From Siphonodentalium dalli (Eukaryota > Mollusca > Scaphopoda > Gadilida > Siphonodentaliidae): a DNA stretch of 64,000 bases. The translations under genes were made by a program, and so were the position numbers. The DNA lies in the NCBI GenBank assembly GCA_032622095.1, contig CP136069.1, positions 2,761,462-2,825,461 on the forward strand, read 5' to 3'. The notes beneath the pieces are model-generated. The model did no database searches. It had not been told where the DNA came from and saw nothing but the letters and a program-made list of their open reading frames with translations. This document shows, piece after piece, positions 26,701-39,900 of the stretch. How positions within the stretch are numbered: the first letter of the stretch is position 1; the number at the start of each line of letters is the position of its first letter.

Positions 26701-29700
26701 ATAATATGTTAATTTTACTACAGTAAATTTCAGGATTTAGTCGGAAACATGGCTTGTTACCATTCATCGGAAAGCTCTCAGTGAAGCTTTCCAATGAATG
26801 GTAACAAGCCATATTTCCGACTAAATCCTGAAAAATTACCCATAATTCTGCTGTGGTGACGGAGTCGATTATTTAGGGCATTGCTATATGTCCACTAAGT
26901 TTACTGACTATGTTCTAATTGTACACTATCATGACAGTCGTAAGTCGGGATTTTTTTACCCTGTGCCAATGCATTCTCTTATATATGCGAGTCGACCATA
27001 GGTCGCCTCGCATATATAAGAGAATGCATTGGCCTAACAATTTCTTACAATTTTAATAATTTTTTCTTGTATTCTTTAACAATTTTATAATTTCACCCAT
27101 ACAGAGCCCCAGACAAACATGAGCAGACGACACTCTTCTATATGCTTCTATATATGTGTGGGGCTCCCTGCAGGGTAATGGATGTTTTTTATTTTATGTC
27201 CTAAAAATTGTAAGAAATTAAAAAAATAAATGATAAAAAATTGTTAGGCCAATGCATTCTCTTATATATGCGAGGCGACCTATGGTCGACTCGCATATAT
27301 AAGAGAATGCATTGGCACAGGGTAAGAATTTCATTACAATCCCATCAATCATCTAATAATTTCAGATCCCGAGTACCGTGAGGTATGTTGGGACATTGAA
27401 CAGCGTGGTGCTGTCGGTGAAACCATCTTTCACATGTGTATCCTGCATAATAATCCCGTCCACCACGATCTCGCCAAACGACTGCTGGCTCACTTTCCGA
27501 AGCTCATAAACGATATATATCTTGATGATGAATATTACGGTAAGTTGTACATACTGTGAGGCATGCTGGGTAATATACCTGGATATTACGGTAAGTCAGC
27601 CAAGTCTGAGTTAAGTGTGTGTGACATTTGCAAATTTACCCTCTGGGGACCTCATTCTGCTTAGGCATTTTTTTTAAAATGATAGTGTGAACATTTAGGA
27701 CCAGCTTGGTATTGTCGATTAAGGGATGGAATCATGGGAGGGGCGGTCAACACGGGTCAATTTTTTTTTTTCGACCGATCTCCAAACTCGGAACATAAAG
27801 TCTCTATGCGTCACCGATTACAGATATGCAAATCGTTATTGTAAACATATTTTATTCCAATCAAAATATAACATATATAAACATTTGACAGACATTTAAC
27901 AGGAGTATAGAATAGTACAAATATTCAACTGATTGGAAAGGGGATTAAACAACAAGCCCAAGGGCTTTTATTAATTTTGCTCCCCTAAATCGTTCCCCGA
28001 TCGCTTGGTAAATGACAGAGATACAGGCCTTCAAACATTTAAAGATTGGGCTAGAGTGACTTCTCGCCGTATCTCCTCTGAAAATAATGAATCTAGGTCA
28101 ATATTTTATTTATATTTTTATTGTACATGATGGCATGTATGAACATTTGGGATGGAGTCAAGAGAGGGGGCAACACTCCATGTGGGGGTCTCTATTGGGC
28201 ATGAAATTTTTTTTTGTCTTGTCATTGCAGGCCGGATAAGATGTGTTTCAAATTAACCCTTTACCCAACAAACCGGCCAAAACCGGCCAAATAAAGCTTC
28301 AACAGCCTAAAATATCTTCGGTCTGTCTCAATAGAACCATACAAATATGGATATCATTGGAACCGGCTCCTTGACCACATTGTGATAGTTACAGTTATGC
28401 CCTGTGCCAATGCATTCTCTTATATATGCGAGTCGACCATAGGTCGCCTCGCATATATAAGAGAATGCATTGGCCTAAAAAAAAAAATTCTTACATTCTT
28501 TAACAATTTTATAATTTTTAATGTGTTAAGCCAATGCATTCTCTTATATATGCGAGGTGACCTATGGTCGACTCGCATATATAAGAGAATGCATTGGCAC
28601 AGGGCCGTTCTGTTGGGTAAAGGGTTAAGCAAGTCTGAATTTAGTGTATCTGACATTTGCAGAATGAGGTCCTCAGAGGGTGAATTTAGCGATGCTATCC
28701 TGCACAGTGGGCTAGTATCACCAAATTCACCCTCTGGGGACCTCATTCTGCAAATGTCAGATACAATAAATTGAGACTTGAAATTAAGCCACAGTTCACC
28801 CCATATGCACTACATTCTGGCTACTGCAGTCTATATGGGTCATGAAAGGCACATGTTTCAAATTAACCCTTTACCCAACAAAACGGCCATAGGTCGCCTC
28901 GCATATACATGTATAAGACATAACACATATTAAAAATGATAAAATTGTCAAAGAATGTAGAAAAATATTATAAAAATTGTTAAAAAATGTAAGAAAAAAT
29001 TATAAAATTGTTAAACAATGCAAGAAAATATGGTAAAAAGTGTTAAAAAATGAATTTGTTTTAGGCCAATGCATTCTCTTATATATGCGAGGCGACCTAT
29101 AAGATAATGCATTGGCACAGGGCATAACTGTAACTATCACAATGTGGTCAATGAGCCGGTTCCAATGATATCCATATTTGTATGGTTCTATTGAGACAGA
29201 CCCAAGATAATTTAGGCTGTTGCAGCTTCATTTGGGCTATTTTTCTGGGTTAAGCCACATCATAAAATTAACAAACCTCAATGAAAAGACACCTTTGCCT
29301 GGGATACACTGTCTTGTGCACTTGTTTTGAATGTAACTGTAACATTTTTTTCAGGAGAGACTGCCTTGCATATAGCGATAGTCAATGAGGACCCGGCTAT
29401 GGTGAAATTTTTCTTGGATCATGGTGCCGATTTTAATTATCGATGCTGTGGGAACTTCTTCTGTCCATTCGATCAGAAGTCATCAAGAAAGGACAGCGGG
29501 GAACATGAATGGATGGACGTCGGTGAAAATACAAATTATGACGGGTAAGATAAATTTTCAGAACTGGCGACAATATCATTGAAATTTCATATATTTTACT
29601 GCAGACCTACACCTTACAACTTAACCCTTTCAGTACTAGTGCCAAGTCCGATTTTTGTATCAACCCCTCTGGATCTCTATATCTTACAACCGAACATGAA

Positions 29701-30876
29701 TGGATGGACGTTGGTCAATATACAAATTATGACGGGTAAGATATGTTCTGAAAAACAACAATTGTTTCGTGGTTGTCCAATTCTCATAATTTTCAAGGTT
29801 CCTGAAATCCACAAAATTAAAAATCCCACGATGAAGTTTCGTCAACAGATATTTTAAGCTGCGGTTTCCGTTTTGGAAAATAGTATGCCATGGGTATATT
29901 CAGGTGTAGGGAGGTAACTCTATTAACCATGGGTATATTCAAGTGTAAGGAGGTAACTCTATTAACAATACCAATTATTGTGAAGTAAGTTATTTGATCT
30001 GGAGGTGAATAGCCACTGTATAAAGTTTAATAATAATTTGATGACAATCTATCAATTCATGCTCACACATTTAACCACTTTCGTGCCACTTTCATTGTAA
30101 TAAGTAACCGTATTTATCACTATATGCGGGAAAAGAGTACCCGATTCTCACACAGAAATGCGCAAACTAAAGCGCAAGGGGCAGGGTTGGCGCTGGATGA
30201 AAATTTTCTCTTGCCAAAATGACTATTTTTTTGCCAAATTAAAAAAATATTTGCCAAATTTAATTGTGCGTATAATTGGAAAAATTATTGTGTTTTTATC
30301 TTTGTTAAAATCTAACAACAGACACAGGTAAAATGAGCTAATAGAAAAGCAAGTTAATATTTTTAATAAATATCAAAGTATCAATAAATATCTAAGCGAC
30401 ATCTGCCTGGAAACTATGTTTAATGTTGCTACACAGTCATCAAGGATACATATTATTTCGCCTTGTATTACTGCTGAAATCAACGAGCCATAAATTAATC
30501 CGTCGTCATTCACACTCGGCTGATTAACCTATTGTCCTATACTCGCTGGTAATATAATGCTGACATCATAAATAATTGCTTTATAATGTCGCCATTAATA
30601 TACATTGTTACAATGACTACATGCGTCCATAATCCAAACGTACAAAGGGAGGATTAACTGGCAAAACAAATAAATAATTACCTTTTGCGGTATCTACATT
30701 GAGATCATGTTACAAAGTACAAACTACAGCCTCAATGAAAAATTTACAGAACATCATTTTTTTTTCCCGACTCACATTTTAACCCTTTGAGTGCCAGGGG
30801 CCGATCTCATCGGCCCGAAACCTACAAAATAAGTATGTTAAAGAATATAAGAATAAATTATTAAAATTGTAAAAAA

Positions 30877-30907
<31 letters not shown>

Positions 30908-33900
30908 GGGTTAGGCCAATGCATTCTCTTATATATGCGAGGCGACCTATGGTCGACTCGCATATATAAGAGAATGCATTGGCACAGGGTATATGGGTTG
31001 ACACAAAAATCGACCTGGCACTCAAAGGGTTAACCACAGTCGATTAGCTGTTTGGTGAAAGTTTGATTATGACAGCAAGATTGGATTACCATTTTGTGAA
31101 AACTGAAGAAGATTACATATAACTGTCGACATAACACTCATGACTGCGCTACATGTAAATTGACAGATTTCTTGTGTTTTTGTTTCCCATTGTATTGTCT
31201 GTAATTCGGCTCACATAACGAATAACCCACATTCGATAATGTTTTATGACTAGATAGTTCGCATACCTTAATTAAAAGCTCACTTGCCAAAATATTTGCC
31301 AAATGAAAATATTTTTTGCCAAATGAACATTTGGCAAGCGGCAGCGCGAACCCTGGCGAGGAGCACCTATCATGACCTATTTTTATACATAATACACTAC
31401 TCTATCATGATCTAACTGCAAATAGGCTGCCTTTTTTCCGCATAAGGCCATACAAACTTAACAACAGTTTGTTGTAATAAGTAACCACATTTATCGCTAT
31501 ATCCAGGAAAGGGGAACCCGATTCTCACACAGAAATGCGCTCAAACTAAAGCATTTCTGTGTGAGAATCGGGTTTCCTTTTCCTGCATATACATATAGCG
31601 ATAAATACGGTTATTTATTACAACAAACTGTTGTTAAGTTTGTATGGCCTTATACGGAAAAAGGCAGCCTATTTGCAGTTAGATCATAATAGAGTATTAT
31701 GTATAAAAATAGGTCATGATAGGTGCTCCTCGCGCTTTAGTTTGTGTGCATATAGCGATAAATGCAGAACTTATAACAATGAAAAATTGTTAAGTTTATA
31801 TGGCCTTATAAGGAAAACGGCAGACTATTTGCAGTTAGATCATGACAGAGTTGTATATTTTTATCAGAAGAACTCAGTAGGCGCGACCCTAGTGATTCAC
31901 TGTGTGCGCATCCCTGTGTGAAATTCGGGTACCATTTGGCCGCATATAGTGATATTAGCACGAAAGTGGTTAAATTTAGATGGCCTTATATGCAATGGTT
32001 CAGTCTAATTGCAGTTAGATTGCGATAAGGTAGTCTATGTTGTTTCAATATAGAACATGAGGGGTGACCTGATTCCTTCCGATTGTGATCAACTATGTAT
32101 GAGACTTGGGTACCCTTTCCCCGCATATAGCGATAAATACGGTTACTTATTTCAATGAAAGCGGGACGATGATAATTTTGCAGGTATGTGAATTTTGGAG
32201 AATACGCCCTTTCATTATATTCTTATATATGTGTTATACCGCTGGATCTAAGATTTCGTAGAGTCCAACAACAAAGTAATTGGGTCGATAAAGTGTATTT
32301 TAAAAAGTATAAACTTCAACATAATTATCACAGCACAGCCAATATAATAAACCACATATAAAAGATAATCCTTAAAAATGAAATTTGCATTTCATTTAAC
32401 CATAGAATCTCAAACGGGTAACTCAATATTGTGCGTCTGTCTATTTCAAAAGCTAATTACTGAATGCCCCCCGGACTGCGCTAATGTTTCCGCCAGTAAC
32501 AGGTGAGTGCTAATCAGTGTGCAGGTGACACAATCATTCATGCTCGCTCTCACGCGCATACACACTGACACACATTTCAGTTAACCCATAACATGCTGAA
32601 ATAACAATGCAGGACGCGCGCAACTATCATGATCCATAAAAGAAGCAGTTTACTAAAACAGATAAAAACGGCACCTATAACATATGTAAGGTACTTTATA
32701 AGTGTTTTTTATTTTGCAGACACGTGTATTTTGGAGAATTCGCCCTGGCGTTTGCCGCATGTCTGGGACAAGAAGAATGTGTTAGATTACTGATAGCAAA
32801 AGGTGCAGACCCTAACTATCAGGACGCTAACGGCAACACCGTGATGCATATGCTAGTCATTCATGACAAAAGGGTAAATTACTAATATAAAATTAGATTA
32901 TCTATTTCTAAATTTACAGCCCTGTTAATTAGCAGAAAGTTTATAATTCGTTGCGAAATAAAAAACGAAAATTTGATCATCAAATTATAGATTTACGAGT
33001 AACTAAGACTTCTTCAAACCAATTACTAGCCCTCCCATCCTCCCCGCCGATGTTATACTTTGTTATGTACATAATATAACTTGGTGTTTTTCATCATCGT
33101 TTGGCGTATTGATGCAGAATGAAGATTGTTTATAACGGGGAATCTTGTACCAAGAGAGTTCATCAAATTTAGGAAGTGTTTTTCACATTGTTTTACTGAT
33201 TTCATAATTAACCCTTTACCCAACAAAACCCCTTATAGAGCCCCACATAGACTGGAGAAGACGACACTCTGCAGTGCATGCTTCCATCTGTGTGAGGCTC
33301 CCTGTGGGATAAATATTAAACTTTATATATCGCTTCGGTTATTAACCCTTTAGAGAGCCCCACATAGACTGGAGCAGACGACACTCTGCAGTGCATGCTT
33401 CCATCTGTGTGAGGCTCCCTGTGGGATATATATTAAACTCTATATATCGCTTCGGTTATTAACCCTTTAGAGAGCCCCACATAGACTGGAGCAGACGACA
33501 CTCTGCAATGCATGCTTCCATCTGTGTGAGGCTCCCTGTGGGATATATATTAAACTTTATATATCGCTTCGGTTATTAACCCTTTATAGAGCCCCACATA
33601 GACTGGAGCAGACGACACTCTGCAGTGCATGCTTCCATCTGTGTGAGGCTCCCTGTGGGATAAATCTCTTAATTAACCCTTTACCCAACAAAACGGCCAA
33701 AAACGGCCAAATAAAGCTTCAACAGCCTAAAATATCTTCGGTCTGTCTCAATAGAACCATACAAATATAGATATCATTGGAACCGGCTCCTTGACCACAT
33801 TGTGATAGTTACAGTTATGCTATGTGCCAATGCATTCTCTCATATATGCGAGTCGACCATAGGTCGCCTCGCATATATAAGAGAATGCATTGGCCTAAAA

Positions 33901-36900
33901 ATCTTTTTTTAACACTTTTTACCATTTTTTCTTACATTCTTTAACAATTTTATAATTTTTAATGTGTTAAGCCAATGCATTCTCTTATATATGCGAGGCG
34001 ACCTATGGTCGACTTGCATATATAAGAGAATGCATTGGCACAGGGCCCTTCTGTTGAGTAAAGGGTTAATGGCAAAACCCCTTTCTCCACCATAAGGTTC
34101 TTGTTCTCATAATTGTTTGCAATTTTTGCCAGAGCAGCAAAAAGTTCTGGTGTAGTACGAAATAGTACTTCTGTAATTAAGTCGTGCGATATAAAGGGAG
34201 ACACTGGAATGCAATCCTAATGGCATCTGGTTTGAATAAGTCTTAGTTACTCATAAAACTATAATTTGATAATCAAATTTTCATTTTGCCTAGGTTAAAT
34301 TTTTCTAGGCCAGAATTGTTTCCTCAACTAAAAAGCATAGGATCCGCATAGTTGCAAGCTCTAAGGTCAAAGGTCAAATACAAAATATTATTTGAGTCTC
34401 AGACACCGCCTCATTGAAATAAATGGCCCGCATTGGATGTTTTATTTCAATTTTTTTGATAAGCCACTCTGTGTAGAAAACATTAAGAATTCGATTACTT
34501 AGGGCATTACTGTATGTTAAGAGTTCATGTGTGTTGCAATTAGTGCTCAAAACATATGGATATGTTGGTAAAAAAAGACCATAATCATTTTGAGTAAAAT
34601 ATTTTTTATTTTTTTTTTATTTTAATAAAATAAAAAATATTTTACTCAAAATTATTATGGTCTTTTTTTACCAACATATCCATATGTTTTGAGCACTAAT
34701 TGCAACACACATGAACTCTTAACATACAGTAATGCCCTAAGTAATCGACTTCTTAACCACAGCAGAATTATGGGTAACTTTTCAGGATTTAGTTGGAAAT
34801 ATGGCTTGTTGCCATTCATCGGAAAGCTCTCTGCTGTGGTTTAGGGGGTCGATTACTTTGGGCATTACTGTAGATGACTACATTGAAGAAAATGATTAGC
34901 TGATCATCATAGTCTGGTCTAATAATTGTAACTCCAGAATAATTGTGTCACTGGAGGAAATTTAGGATCACATGTAATAATGGAGAGATGTCAATTTACT
35001 GACAACAATAACAGAAAAATGACATTTTTTTAAATTATTTTGTTTTTATTTATATATTTTTTAAATTTTAATATTAATTTAATGTTTTTTAAATTTAATT
35101 TATGTATTTTTTCAATTTTTTAATATTTAATACTTTTTTATAATTTAATTGTTTTTTTTATTGTTAATTTTTTTTTTTTCTGGCGGAAATTTCCGATGAA
35201 TCCCCCTTCCTAGGAACGACTTTCAATGAGTTAATTCATGGTAACTGTCCTAAACATTTCGAGCGATAACGTTTTGTTGAATCCCGTCGTAAAATCTCTC
35301 TGCATAATATTTCGAGCTATTTCGAGCGGGTCAATGAAATCGCCCTTCCTAGGATGTAAACTTGGCGACTATACAAGATTCTTGAAGTAAGGAGAGCGGT
35401 TTCACAAATTAACGATTAGAGTTAACAGTTAGGAATATGTTCAAGCCTGATTATAGCGTGTCTGTCATTTGCAGAATGAGGTCCCCAGAGGGTGAATTTA
35501 GTGATGCTATCCCACATAGTGGGCTAGCATCACCAAATTCATCTTCTGGGGACCTCATTCTGCTTAGGCCTCATCATCTGACAAACAGCTGTGGAAATTC
35601 TAATTCCAACACGTTGAAATGGGCAGATCCTCGATGTCTAGAAAATACTTTGAAAATCATGTGTGGGATTTTGATCTTTCTTTTTATAGTAGGTGTTGAA
35701 TAGTCTAAGTCTAGTCGACTAAAGGCTGCCAACTAGTCGACTACAAAATACCTCATATAGATATACTTGTAGCACAATGTAATTTTTATACCCCCACTTT
35801 CGAAGAAAATGGGGGGTATACTGGATTGACTGCGTCCGTCCGTCCATCTGTGTTTACATATGGGCATATATTGGTTACTTTGTGGGTACAATGGGCACTT
35901 GTTGGGTATTTTCCGCCTTGTTGGGTATTTTCCCGCCTTGTTGGGTATACCCAATAGCCCTGACAAGTTATTCTTTGTCCAAACATAATTTTTGGCTTTC
36001 ATGTGAATGTACTCAACAGGTGGTTTGGACTTCATTTGTCCTAAAAAAAAAGTCCATAATGTCCAAACCATAACCCAACAAAACAATATTGGATGACCCA
36101 CTATGTGCCTATTTGTGAGATTTTTTTCATACCCAACAAGGGATTTTTTTCATACCCAACAAGGGAACCCAATAAGATTTTGGACAACTGACCCAATTTG
36201 TGCCCAAATGAGAACCCAAGATGACTTCAACTTATTTGAATTTACTCAACAATGTCTGCATTTTTTAGCCAATAAATATCTGAACAGATCTTTGCAGCCA
36301 ACAATATTTTAATTGTGCCCAACCAGAACCCAACAAAAAAATATTGGATGACCCACTATGTGCCTATTTGTGAGAACACATTTTTCATACCCAACAAGGG
36401 AACCCAATAAGATTTTCGACAACTGACCCAATTTGTGCCCAAATGTGGGTACGTCCGTCCGTCCGTCACGCTTTCTCCCTCCGTGTGTCCGTCCATCCGT
36501 CCATCCGAACTCATAACTCGAACAACTATGAACCGATTTCAATAATATTTTGTATGCAATCTCCTTATGACGGTCTCTCCACATGATGTTAATTGCGGTT
36601 CGGTCCGACTTTTTTTTTTCAAGTTACGCCTCATTTTCGACTTATTTTGACTTAAAAAATTATGTCCGACTTAATAACTTGAACAAATATGAACCGATTT
36701 CAATAATTTTTGGTATACATGCTTCTCAAAATACCCTCTCTACATGATGCGGCTAGGGATTGGCTCAGACTGTTTTCGTAATATTACACTTCATTTTCGA
36801 CTTATTTTGACTTAGAAAATTCTGTCTGACTTAATAACTTTAACAAATATGAACCAATTTGAATAATTTTTTCTGTACAAGCTTCTTGTGACACCATATC

Positions 36901-39900
36901 GATATTATTAGTCCGATTTTTTCTTTAAAGTTAAAAATCTTTTTTGTTGGGTTTATGGATAATGCGGGTTGAATTTGCCACGGTGGGGGTATTCTAGCAC
37001 TCGAGTGCACACCTCTTATTATATCAGGTTAAATGAAGATATATAGGCAAAACAAAGTCTCCTCTACATTTTCTGACTATTTACTAGATAAGGGAAGCTG
37101 TCATTATCCATGCTTACGATGTGTACAAAAAAAAAAAATTATAAATAAAGTCCTCTCACCCTCATTGATTCAGAATTTTTTTTTTACTAATTTTTACTTT
37201 TTGGCATAAACATATCACTTCAGTTTTTTACAGTTGGAAAGTTCTAAAATTTCATTTTTCTTGGTGTTTGCCTCAGGTCAGCCGATAGGCAACCCTAATG
37301 TCTTTTTGGTCTGCATTTGCCTCAGTGCAGCCGATAGCTGACGCTAATTAACAGGGCTCATTTTACGCATACAGTAATGCTCTAAATAATCGACTCCTTA
37401 GCAGAATTATGGGTAATTTTTCATGATTTAGTCGGAAATATGGCTTGTTGCCATTCACCGGAAAGCTCTCCCCGAGAGCTTTCCGATGAATGGCAACAAG
37501 CCATTTTTCTGACTAAATCATGAAAAGTTACCCATAATTCTGCTGTGGTTAAGGAGTCGATTATTTAGGGCATTAATGTATCTTTATTTATAACTTCTAA
37601 CATTTGCACTCGGCTTCAAAGTATGGTGCTGGACATTCGCAGAATGAGGTCCTCCAAGGGTGAATTAATGACACCACCCTACCCATGGGCTAGCATCACT
37701 AAATTCACCCTTTAGGTCCTCATTCTGCTTAGGCCTCATCTTCTCTGGAAAGTATCTTTATTATCAAATCAACAAGTGCATAATCGAGGTGCCCAATGGG
37801 TGCACGTTACCATCTCGGAACTTAAATCTGTGTCTCGGTCTCCCATAGCAGATGAGGCCATGCAGAATGAGGTCCCCAGTGGTTGAACATTGGTGCTGCT
37901 AGCCGCTGTGCAAAGTAGCGTCCCTAAATTCACCCTCTAGTGGCCTCATTCTGCAAATGTAAGGCACGCTAATTTCAGACTTGCTTAATTTGAAACACAT
38001 CTTATCCGGCCTGCAATGACAAGACAAATTTTGTTTCATACCCCATAGAGACCCCCACATGGACTGGAGCAGACGACACTCTGTAGTGCATGCTTCCATC
38101 AGTGTGAGGCTCCCTGCGGGTTAAACAGCACCATATTTGGAAGCCTGCTGACAACTTTCTAACATTTGCACTTTTTTACATTTACTTCTGACTAATGCAC
38201 TGTGCTATGGTGATTGATATGTGTTGGTTGCCATTCTGATTGATATGTGTTGGTTGCCATGGTGATTGATATATGTTGCATGTCGTGCTGCGCTTTGTTT
38301 CAAATTGTTATTTTATGATAAGGTAGTTTGAGCGGGTAACTTGTTCAGGTGTCTCCATTGCAACGAAGCTCATCCGTCATCAAACAACATGTCGTGTGAA
38401 ATGTAACCATGTGAGCTCGTTATGAGTGAAATTTGAACAGGTACTATATATCCAACACGACATTAGCCTAATCTACCCAAGGAGCTCCTCCCGAGCTTAG
38501 TCAGAATACCATATACCCATCACAACATTAGTGCAGACAGAACATAAAACTCATCATAATCAACAATATTTTACCGAATGAGTTGCAGATAGCGCAAGGA
38601 TATATTTTGCGAGAAAAATAACAACTGCGCCATTACTATTGTTTCACCCATAAGGCACCCCTCATAGCCTGAAGCAGAAGACATTAGTAGTGCATGCTGC
38701 CACCTGTGAGGGGCTCCATATGGGTTACATTCAATGTAACTGCGCCATTCCTATTGTTATTGTGTATGTATATTCTTTTGTTTATTCTATTATTCATTCA
38801 TATTGATTATTTGTAACAGGCTATTTTGATTTATTGTTTAGTTTACTTTTTTTGGCTAAAGGAGGATGAATTTCTCTCTATTTTATCTTATTTTGTTTTT
38901 GTTTTGGATTATAATATTATAGGCAATATAAATTGATGGAGGAGGCTGTTTTTTTCTCCCATTTTTTCAGGAGATTATAGTAACGCCCTAAGTAATCGAC
39001 CCCTTAACCACAGCAGAATTATGGGTAACTTTTCAGGATTTAGTCGGAATATGGCTTTCCGATGAATGGCAACAAGCCATAATTCTGCTGTGGTTAAGGG
39101 TCGGGGTAGATTACGTACGGCATTACTGTATATAATCAAAACAAGGCTCAAAATAATTATTTTTTTACTGACCGTCAAAATGACAGGCACCAAATGGATG
39201 ATGTTGGTCATTTCAAAATGGTGCCTGTCAAAATTCAGATGTACTATATGAGACAGTATTTAAATTTCCATCAACTTATTATTCGCACATTTTAGTGAGC
39301 GTCGAATTGCCACCCAGGAAAAACCCATGCTATTTTTGTTTTCAAAAGTTCAAAAACTTTTAAGTCGATAAATAAATATGCATGCATGCAAATGACATTA
39401 TTATATATTCACTCTGAATTGATCTGAAATTAAAAAAGAACTATATTTTACTTTCAATGTATGATTTGGCCAGTAGTTGCTCCTTGGACCCAAACAGATA
39501 CAGATTGTTCAATAATTTGCATTGGACAAAATGTCCGACAGTTACAGAAGTGCACTGGAAATAAGCCATTTATTTTGAGCTTTAAATCAATCCAAGCCAA
39601 TTTTCCTCCAAAGCTTTGTATCTACATGCTCCGTAATATGTCAGTCTCGACATATTTTATTATTCTTTTAACTCTGTTTCCATATCAGCAAAAGTAGGAA
39701 TTCTTTTATGCATTTTTGCATGGTATGCAATAATGCCCTAAATAATCGACTCCTTAACCATAGCAGAATTATGGGTAATTTTTCAGAATTTAGTCAGAAA
39801 TATGGCTTGTTACTATTCATCAGAAAGCTCTCAGTGAGAGCTGTCCGATGAATGGCAACAAGCCATATTTCTGATTAAATCCTGAAAAATTACTCATAAT

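Larger units (their letters stand above)
30071..31973. mobile_element. TTAA-bordered 1.9-kb composite, CCACTTTCGTGC ends
   Basis: TTAACCACTTTCGTGCCACTTT at the left and AGCACGAAAGTGGTTAA at the right. Contents: a TTAA element at 30779-31033, a large palindrome at about 31425-31675, and repeated segments with CGCATATAGCGATAAATACG. A related fragment continues to about 32165, near the exon 5 echo. It may be one element enlarged by nested insertions. Confidence 0.6.

Noticed and set aside
28382-28774. ORFs containing [25 protein letters not shown] and similar
   Set aside because: These recur at every 69-bp palindrome on both strands and are readings of the hairpin arms.
32184-32390. Full alternative exon 5
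   Set aside because: Similarity to exon 5 stops after about 12 codons, so the conserved ankyrin core is absent; treated as a truncated echo.
33208-33676. tRNA-like or other small structured RNA genes in the short hairpins
   Set aside because: No A/B boxes or cloverleaf; TTAA borders and dispersed copies identify them as miniature elements.
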